Of a DNA stretch of 64,000 nucleotides, positions 10,001 through 19,000 are shown piece after piece (within the stretch, counting starts at the first letter, position 1; the number at the start of each line of letters is the position of its first letter). A model generated the notes under the pieces. That model worked only from the letters and a program-made list of their open reading frames with translations, searched no databases and was not told the origin of the DNA. Location: contig OX457024.1 of the NCBI GenBank assembly GCA_949752745.1, positions 110,102,219 to 110,166,218 on the forward strand. The letters are read 5' to 3'. The position numbers were made by a program, and so were the translations under genes. Origin of the DNA: Protula sp. h YS-2021 (lineage: Eukaryota; Annelida; Polychaeta; Sabellida; Serpulidae).

Positions 10001-13000
10001 ATTTTCATTATTAGTTTTCGGTAAGAAAAGATTTTGCACCACGATCAATTGTAAATTATGTGATAAATTTTCAAATTGAGTTCTGAAGAAAAGAGCAAAG
10101 TTTGCGTTTCGATGACTTAACAAGCTGAGTGCAATCAACAATATTGAGGCGAACGTGTGATCACTTCAATTTCTCCCAAATTGAATGCAATTTCAATATA
10201 CTGAAGGATTTCGTATTCCGACTTGAGTAAATCAGTCCGATCCAAGCTAATGCTGCCAGTAGTACATTGCACTGAATAAAACTTTGAAAAATTGCAATTT
10301 ACTGCGATCACTCTGATCCCTGTGATCTTAACGGAGATTTGGGGGAGTAAGCCCTGTCTTTGGACCTTTAGTTATTGTCTCTGGGTATAAATGAATGATG
10401 GCTGCCATGACCTCTGTTAATCGTCTCCATCATCAGAGTAAATAGCATATTCTTAAGTTTTATTCAGTTCATTGTACTGCTGGCAGCATTTACTCCGGAC
10501 TGACTTACTCAACTCATAATATCAAGTCTTTCAGTAGATTACAATTGCAATCAATGCTGAAAAATGAGCTGATCACACATTCGCCTCAATATTGGTCATC
10601 AAAACGCAAACTTTGCTGGTTTCTTAACTACTCAATTTGGAAATTTATCGGATAATTTACAACTGATCATGCTGCAAATTCATTGTCTCGAAAAACAAGG
10701 TTGAAAAGGAAAGATAAAAAAATACAACTTGAAGAAAAGGCTGAAAATAAGAAAGGGTGCGGTTCGGCCAAATAGGGTGCGGAACGTCTTTTGGCAGGGT
10801 GTGGAACGTCCAATAAAAAAGGTGCCCAAAGGCAGGGTACGGAAAGGAAAAGGTACGGAACGTCCAGGAACCCTCTGCCATGGCCAGGTTTGGGGGTGCG
10901 CTGTCAGGTGTGTGGCCAGGTTTGGGGGTGCACTGTCAGGTGTGTGGCCAGGTTTGGGGGTGCACTGTCAGGTGTGTGGCCAGGTTTGGGGGTGCGCTGT
11001 CAGGTGTGTGGTCAGGTTTGGGGGTGCGCTGTCAGGTGGGTGGTCAGGTTTGGGGGTGCGCTGTCAGGTGTGTGGTCAGGTTTGGGGGTGCTCTGTCAGG
11101 TGTGTGGTCAGGTATGGGGTTGCACTGTCAGGTGCGTGGTCAGGTATGGGGGTGCGCTGTCAGGTGTGTGGCCAGGTATGGGGGTGCACTGTAAGGTGTG
11201 TGGCCAGGTTTGGGGTTGCGCTGTCAGGTGTGTGGCCAGGTTTGGGGGTGCACTGTCAGGTGTGTGGCCAGGTTTGGGGGTGCGCTGTCAGGTGTGTGGT
11301 GAGGTTTGGGGGTGCGCTGTCGGGTGCGTGGTCAGGTATGGGGGTGCGCTGTCAGGTGTGTGGCCAGGTTTGGGGGTGCACTGTCAGGTTTGTGGCCAGG
11401 TTTGGGGGTGCGCTGTCAGGTGTGTGGCCAGGTTTGGGGGTGCACTGTCAGGTGTGTGGCCAGGTTTGGGGGTGCACTGTCAGGTGTGTGGCCAGGTATG
11501 GGGGTGCACTGTCAGGTGTGTGGCCAGGTTTGGGGGTGCGCTGTCAGGTGTGTGGCCAGGTTTGGGGGTGCACTTTCAGGTGCGTGGTCAGGTGTGTAGT
11601 TAGGTGTATGTGTGCATAGCCATATGTGTGCTCATGGATGTAACGCCCGGGATTGTTTTGTTGGCAGACGACGACTGGGACGCCTTTGCTGACGTCACGA
11701 CGCCATCGGCGGACACACAGCCAGTTTCCGGTGACCTTGAGAGTCGGCAAGAGGACAACTTTGGAGATTTCGAGACACACGATAACGTCCCGAAGCTCCA
11801 ACAAGTGGTGAGAACAGCTGACAATTTCTTTCTTTTTTTTTTTAGTCCCCCCGCCGCAAAGCGGGGGGCTATAGGATTGGGATCTGTCCGTCCGTCCGTC
11901 GACACTTATTTTTTGTCGGCGCTATATCTCCGTAACCACTGAACCGATTCAAATGTTCTCTTGCACATGCAAAGGCTATATAGTGGAGCTGTGATTATTT
12001 TTACATTTTCGCAAAAATTGGGAAAATGGCAAAACTTTGAAAATTCAACACAATTGACGTATTCAATGGGTGTTTGTCATATTGAAATCCTGTGATTGCA
12101 CGCCTGCGGGGGACTTAGTCAGTTTTACAGACATACTTGTTTTTGTTTTTGTTTTTTTTTTTTTTTTTTTTTTTTGTTTTTTTTTTTTTTTTTTGTAACA
12201 TTGCTGGCTTTGCGAACTTCAGATTCCAAAAACTTTTGTACTTCAGATGTCCGCGTTTCGGATTTCTGCAAAGGGGATTTATCGGCTCTTAAACATAAGC
12301 AACAAAAAAATAATAAAAAATAATAATTTGGGAGCTTCTTGTTAAGGGAGGCAGAGCCTTATAGTTGACAAGTCATTTCCGCGCTTGGTTCCAGCCTAAA
12401 GGCAAGTCGCTAGGTGGCGTCCTGCTCGAGTGTTTCCCCGCACATAGCACGGATCTCAACGGGAACCTGGGGGGCGACCCCGCACTGCTGGGCGTGACTG
12501 TTGAGGTCAAGGACAGCCATCAGCAGGAGGTCATCAGCAAGGTCGCGGGCAGACACCGCGAGACCAAGAGGTAGCTTGCCGTCACCTTTCTTATTCCCCA
12601 CAGGGGGAATATATGCGATCGACCGCGTGTCGGTCTGTCATCAAGAGTTTGTTAACACGATAACTTAAAAACTGCTGCAAGGATTATAATGAAACTTGGT
12701 ATGTAGCTTCTATGGGAACAAACACAGATCGGTAGTGTAAATAGGCCAGGTTCGTCCAAGGAAAATGAACCAGCTGGACTTTGAAAAAAAATTTCAGCTC
12801 TTGATTGACTATTGATGGCCGTGTTTAACTAGTGTGGGGTGGGGGTGGGGCTTGTGGGGAATATGTGGGCTCTGCACACTGCTCTAGTTCTGACAGCGGG
12901 GAGGAGGGGGGGGGGCGTGGGCGGCAAACAACGTCAGACAAAGAGGTGGTCTGCCACCACATTTCAGTGCTCACAGTGTACCTTTAAGCTCGGGGATATG

Positions 13001-16000
13001 TTGACTCGGGGATATGCTGACTCGGGGATATGTTGACTATAGTTCTAGGACCCGTGAATCTGAAATCCTTACTTTTTCGCAATAATGTTTCACTCTTGAT
13101 TAATCATTCACCCTCCCAGCCCCAACCCCCCGTGCCGTCCCTCACGCCCCCCACAACCATGATAGGGGCCAGTCTAATGAAGATGAAAAGGGAACGGAGT
13201 GTGATCTGTCAGTTGTTTAAATAGGACGTGTGGATTATTCAGATCGTTTTAAATATGAGCTCCTGTCTTACCAGAACCCCACCTACTCCTCCCCCCTCCC
13301 ATTCCCCATCCCAAAGCACTTAATAATTAATAACCATGGACACACGTGGGGTTGTTTGCGGCTTATAGTGTCATCAGTATCGACAAGAACGTGTGGAATA
13401 ATCTGAAGGATATGGAGAATACGGTGGCCCTGAAGTACCAGTGGTCGCAGTCACAGAGTAGCCAGGCGCTGCTGAGAGCCATCAATGTGGACACGAGAAA
13501 TATGGTAAGCCGTCTGCTTGTGTGGGTGGGAGGAGGGCAGGGGGAGGGGGGGGGGGAAGTACGAAGGCCCTGAAGTACCAGTGGTCGCAGTCACAGAGTA
13601 GCCAGGCGCTGCTCAGAGCCATCAATGTGGACACGAGAAATATGGTAAGCCGTCTGCTTGTGTGGGTGGGAGGAGGGCAGGGGGAGGGGGGGGGGGGGAA
13701 GTACGAAGGCCCTGAAGTACCAGTGGTCGCAGTCACAGAGTAGCCAGGCGCTGCTCAGAGCCATCAATGTGGACACGAGAAATATGGTAAGCCGTCTGCT
13801 TGTGTGGGAGGGGGGGCGGGGGGAGGGGGAGTACGAAGGCCCTGAAGTACCAATGGTCGCAGTCACAGAGTAGCCAGGCTCTGCTCAGAGCCATCAATGT
13901 GGACACGAGAAATATGGTAAGCCTTCTGCTTGTGGGGGGGGGGGGACGGGGGAGGGGGGAGTACGAAGGCCCTGAAGTACCACTGGTCGCAGTCACAGAG
14001 TAGCCAGGCGCTGCTCCGAGCCATCAATGTGGACACGAGAAACATGGTAAGCCGTCTGCTTGTGTGTGGGAGGGGGGGAGAGTGCGGGGGAGGAGGGGGA
14101 AGGGGAGTACGAAGGCCCTGTAGGTACGTGTGAGGTTAAGCCATATACTTGTCGGTGGGTAGGTGTGTTGTCGGAAGAGGGAGGTTAAATGTTCTTTAGA
14201 AATATTTACCAAAATGCGTTAAATGTATTTTCCATATGAAACATCTTGTACATTCCTCTTCATTATTATTATTATTATTATTAATATTATTATTATTATT
14301 TTAGCTTGTGGGCCACAAGAAACCGGTTGTTCCAATATTCGCTGCGGGACTCGGCGTTCTGGAGCCCACTCGGGTTTCGGATCCAGTTTCCGCCTTGACT
14401 GGGACCGCGCCTGTCATGGTAGAGCCGACTGGTGCCCCGGCCCCAGGTAACACGCAGCAGGTATAGCCACTAGCAGATGGGTAACCCGTTTCTACTCTTG
14501 TCATCTTTGCCTCATAATATGTCGTATCTTGTCAAATGGATTTTGGGGGAATTTTTTTTCCCACAGTGAAATATTGAGAATACTTTTTATTGGAGAAACA
14601 ACACCAGTATGTGCGTGTGGTGTTGGATATTGTAAGGCAAAGAGTCGTACAGAGTATTCGTGAACAGCTGTTTACAATAATCACGCCTTTGCTTCAATGA
14701 AATACTTGTACATTATGCAGCCGAATGACTCATGTAGCCGATTCTTTTATGTAATTAATATGTGATTATTCAACAAAAATTCTGAGAAGGTAAAAAAAAA
14801 AAATCAAGAAAGATTAACCTGCTTCAACGACGAAAAGATATTAAATGAACCTGTCTCGAAATTAGAGTGCAATATTAGTGCAAAGTGCAGCTGTACCTTG
14901 TAAGATATCACTTGTCTTTTCATTGGCTGTAACGCCCGTTTGTTTTAAGCTTGGAATGGCAGCCATGTCATTTTTTTCTAGAGCTGTTCTCACAATAGTG
15001 CACATGTACTTTTGTGTAGGAGATCCCGCCCGTAGATTTTAACTGGAGTGATAGCGGCCTCACTAATCCTTTAGATGGTACGTCATGTTTTTATATCTTA
15101 TCTCTTATCTATATTCTATACCTCACCGTAGATTAGACTAGAATTTCCTGTAATCTGTGTAAAGGTAAAGGCTGTTGCTTATTTTAAAAAAAGGAAAACA
15201 TGTAAAATAACATAACAATAATGAGGAAAAACATAGAGCTTATACTAATTCACCGGCAGGAAATCTGTTGCACAATTTAACACGATATCTGTTTCCCACC
15301 TATCTACCTCCCGCACAGCCACCCCTCCCCCCTCCACCTCCAGTCATTTTGAAGTTCCATTTGCTTCGAAAGCCTTTCCAAATATTAAAAAAAATGAAGA
15401 AATAAAAAAATTGAAATGAGAAAAAGTGGACTACCCGAAAATGAAGAACTTCTTCAGAAGAAGGCGTGACTTTCATTTTTTTAAACCTCCCCTTGTAAGC
15501 CAGTGTAGTTTGTGTGACACTGTGCTCGGCTGCTGTAAACAGAGTTCTCACTGTGCTCGTTTCATTGTGTCATTTCTGTGTTATTTTTTTCTGGCCAAAA
15601 AAAAAAAAATTAGCAGATATTTACTTATTTTTTGCTGAGAGCATTTTTAACCAGGGTGGCCACGCTGAATGTGTTGACCTTTTGGTTAGCTGTTCTCAAA
15701 AGGTCACCAAAAGGTCAAAAGAAGTGTATCTGTACTTTGTTATATGACCCCTAAAAGCATTGAGTCGTGGGAGATGCTAAACCGGAAGTGCTTCTTGGTC
15801 AGTACTTCCGTTGTTACCTGACTTAAGAAAAGGCTGCATTATGATTGGCCGATACCCATTCCTGGCTGCATTATGATTGGTCGATGGCCATTCCTGACAG
15901 ATATTGCAGTTAAAGAAAGTAACAAAGCATAAATTGACTTATTTGGTATCAACCAGTTTCAAGAATGTTGATCCGTAAGGTCAACATTTTCTTACTTGTC

Positions 16001-19000
16001 AGTAATTCTTCGTGTGTACTCAAAATAAGTCAGTACCTGCTAAATGGTGACTCAAAATCATTATAACAATGTTTGTTTACTGTAAAAAAAGGAAAGTATT
16101 CAGAAGTGATGTGATAGAAGAAGTGACGTGTGACTGTTGTCTGCAGTCGGTCCCCCGGAGCACGTAATCCGCTGGTTATTTTACAAAAGGGGTGCAAGGG
16201 GGAGGGATTGGGGGGGGGGGCTGGCTAGAGACATAACCAATTTCACTTTTGTGCAAAATCCCCCCTCCCTCCCCCCCCCCCCCCCCCCCCCCGCCGTTTT
16301 TCTCCATGGATTGCCTGAATAATGTCGCGAAAATAGAAGCGGACTACGGTCGGTGCCTCAGAGCACGTGATTCGCCGGTTTCGTTTTTCTTACAAAAGAA
16401 AGCATCAGAAATGTATCCAAATTTCTGGAAAAAAAAACAAGAAAAAAAACCGTGTTCTTCCATTAGTCATTTGAATAATTGAAACTGACTTTCACGAAGG
16501 GCCGTGTTCGAATAGTGTGAGTTTTCAACGTTTCGATTGAAAGCAAAACATTGCGACTTTTCAATGACAATGGTGAGCAAGCTGTTTGTTAGTGTACCCC
16601 GTCTCGTACGGTTTGGTGTTTGGAAAATGCACTTCACTATTCGGCTTCTTTTTCTGTACATCGCATCCATCCGAGTTTCCCCTTACCACCAGAGTTTTTG
16701 CAGGGAACTAAATACACCCATACCGAAGCAGGCCATTACTCCCCCTCCCCCCGGCCTTTACCCCCCTAGGTGATTACCCTCCCGCTGATTGATTACCCCC
16801 CCGGCCGTTACCCCCTTGATATGATCTAATAAATATATTAACCTTTATGTATCTTTCAATCTGGGAGGTATCGGCCGGGGGGTAAATGCCTAAGGAGGGA
16901 AAAGGCCGGGGGGGGGGGGGGTAATCACCCCAGGGGGGTAATGGCCGGGGGTGGTAATCACCTAGACTCACCCATACGCACATCTATATTGTCCGTAGAA
17001 ATTCATCTCCAGCGGCCGTATTCACAAAAGTTAACTGTGCAGTTTACTTATCCAGTTAAGTGATTCCGTTTAAGTGCCCCCGTTGGCAACCAGAACATAC
17101 GAAAGTAAATTAATACATTTAACCTATTTAACAAATAAAAATCTATCTGAAATTCTCTGCGTTATGCAGATAGATCAACCGATTTTCGCTTCCAGTAGTA
17201 CAGTTAACTGTGCAGTCAACTTGTGTGAATACCTGAGCAGGAGTTTTCGATATGGAGAGCGATTCAAACAAAAGGAGTTGAAGACGGTCCTAGGAGTGAT
17301 GGCTTCAGTAGCTCTAACGCGTGGCTGTGTACCTTACAGCAGGATTCGCGTTCGCGGGGTTTTTGTCCAGTTTTTTTGGGCATTTTTTACGAAATGACTC
17401 ACTTTTTCGGAACCAACTGAGTCACACTTTCCTTTTTTTGACTCACTTTCCTGAGAACCCAGCGCGAACCCTGATTAAATAAAGTAGAATTAGTGCAAAG
17501 CTGAATGTAAACATAGGTTTTCACCGTGGAGAACATCGTTGCTATGAAACAGCTGACCTCTGAGATCTAACTGTTATGTATAAACACAGAGCGGATGGGT
17601 ATTTTTAAAAAGTTCTTCCTAATTTTGATGAGTACTGTTTTCGCGAAATCCCCAGTGGATCTGCAGAGTAAAAAAGGGGTTATACACAACCGTAGAGGTT
17701 GGCTGTTGGATAACAACAGACCCAACCGCCGTAGAGGTTGGCTGTTGGATAACAACAGACCTAACCGCCGTAGAGGTTGGCTGTTCGGCAACAACGGGAG
17801 AACATATGAGCCATAGTCGTATGTTTGCACCAATTCTACCGTAAGCCTTGTGTGCGACGTCACACCCCATGTCGCGTGTTGATGACGTCATGCGCCAGGT
17901 CGGTGACGTCACAGGGTGTCGTGTTTCTTCGGGTTCTCGTCACTCGTTTTGTATTTCTCTCTCACATCTGTGTGTGTGTCTCTCTCTCTCTGTCCCTCTC
18001 CGCGGCCGCCGCGCACAGCTAACATTGCACCGCTGGATCTCGATTTCTTTACGACGCGGCTACCGTCGTACCAAAGTACACGTGCACCTTCATTAGGTGG
18101 GTGAGTCTCATGTTGTGTTCATTATGGCACAGGGGGCGCGTTTTCAGTTTTGGCAGCTGATCGTAAGTCGTAGGTGTTTTAGTTTATTTTCATGTTTATT
18201 CACGGGTGAAACAAACAATCCTGAATTGATATGAACATAGATCCCGGCTGTTTTTTATTTATTTATTTACTTTTTATTTTTTTATTTATTTATTTTTTTT
18301 TTTGAAAGGTTTTTGTTTTGGTGCAGGTGTAGCTTTTTATATGTAGACGATGCGATTTACTCACGGAAACGGGCTTTGGAATGCTGTCTGCGCAGACCGC
18401 ATGCTCGCGTGATGTCTCCTTTCAGTGTTATCATATAGTGGGTCCGAAAAAAAATTCGTGAAAAAAGGAAGGAAAAGCCTGTACGGTCAAAATAAAGATT
18501 TCTATGGTCAAAGTCACGAATCTGATAAAGCAAAGCTTGAGATCGCCGTTCAGAAGCTTTGGGGAAAGGGGGGTGGGGAGGGGAATAATGTTCCCGGGGC
18601 TGTGGACCACTGCGGCCCTCCATTCACCACCCACCTCCCCTCCCTACCCCTACCCCTTCCGATGTGGATAACGTTTTGTTTATTGTCTTACGGCGGTATT
18701 GGGGAGAGGGAGTGAGTGATTCGTCAAGATTGAAACTAGGTCATGAAATAACACTTGAGAGAAGCGCACCGATGGTGCAGTCAGTTAACATATGCTCCCT
18801 TCTGCTTAACTTGCTTTGTGGAGGGCTTCTTTATTTACTCGTTGTTGTGTGGCGGAACTTTACAAGTTGGAAATAACAAGTCCTTGAAATAGTAGTATAG
18901 TATCATGTGTGGCTTTATAGATTAATTTTATTGTTTGTTTGATTTTTTTTTTAATATTTGGTGCGGGATTATAACCGGTGCTACAAAAACACATGTTTCG

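Larger units (their letters stand above)
15078..18018 (+). other. Aftiphilin intron 7 with several small repeats
   Basis: Apart from the elements listed separately it holds AAAAGGTCA direct repeats (about 15697-15720) and a two-copy ~41-bp repeat CTGCATTATGATTGG (15834 and 15872) containing reverse CCAAT boxes. A diverged duplication GGAGCACGTAATCCGC (16158) / AGAGCACGTGATTCGCC (16361) flanks poly-G and poly-C tracts (16209-16220, 16268-16291). CT-rich sequence precedes the exon 8 acceptor. Confidence 0.55.

Noticed and set aside
12410..12601. Minus-strand ORF with a plausible-looking hydrophobic sequence over exon 4
   Set aside because: The plus-strand reading fits aftiphilin phase on both sides and keeps the ECFP motif. 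The antisense ORF has no splice or family support.
13346..13573. Read-through of exon 5 into the intron (VSRLLVWVGGG) as a coding extension
   Set aside because: The strong GTAAGC donor and in-phase exon 6 make intron removal far more likely; the extension soon meets a stop.
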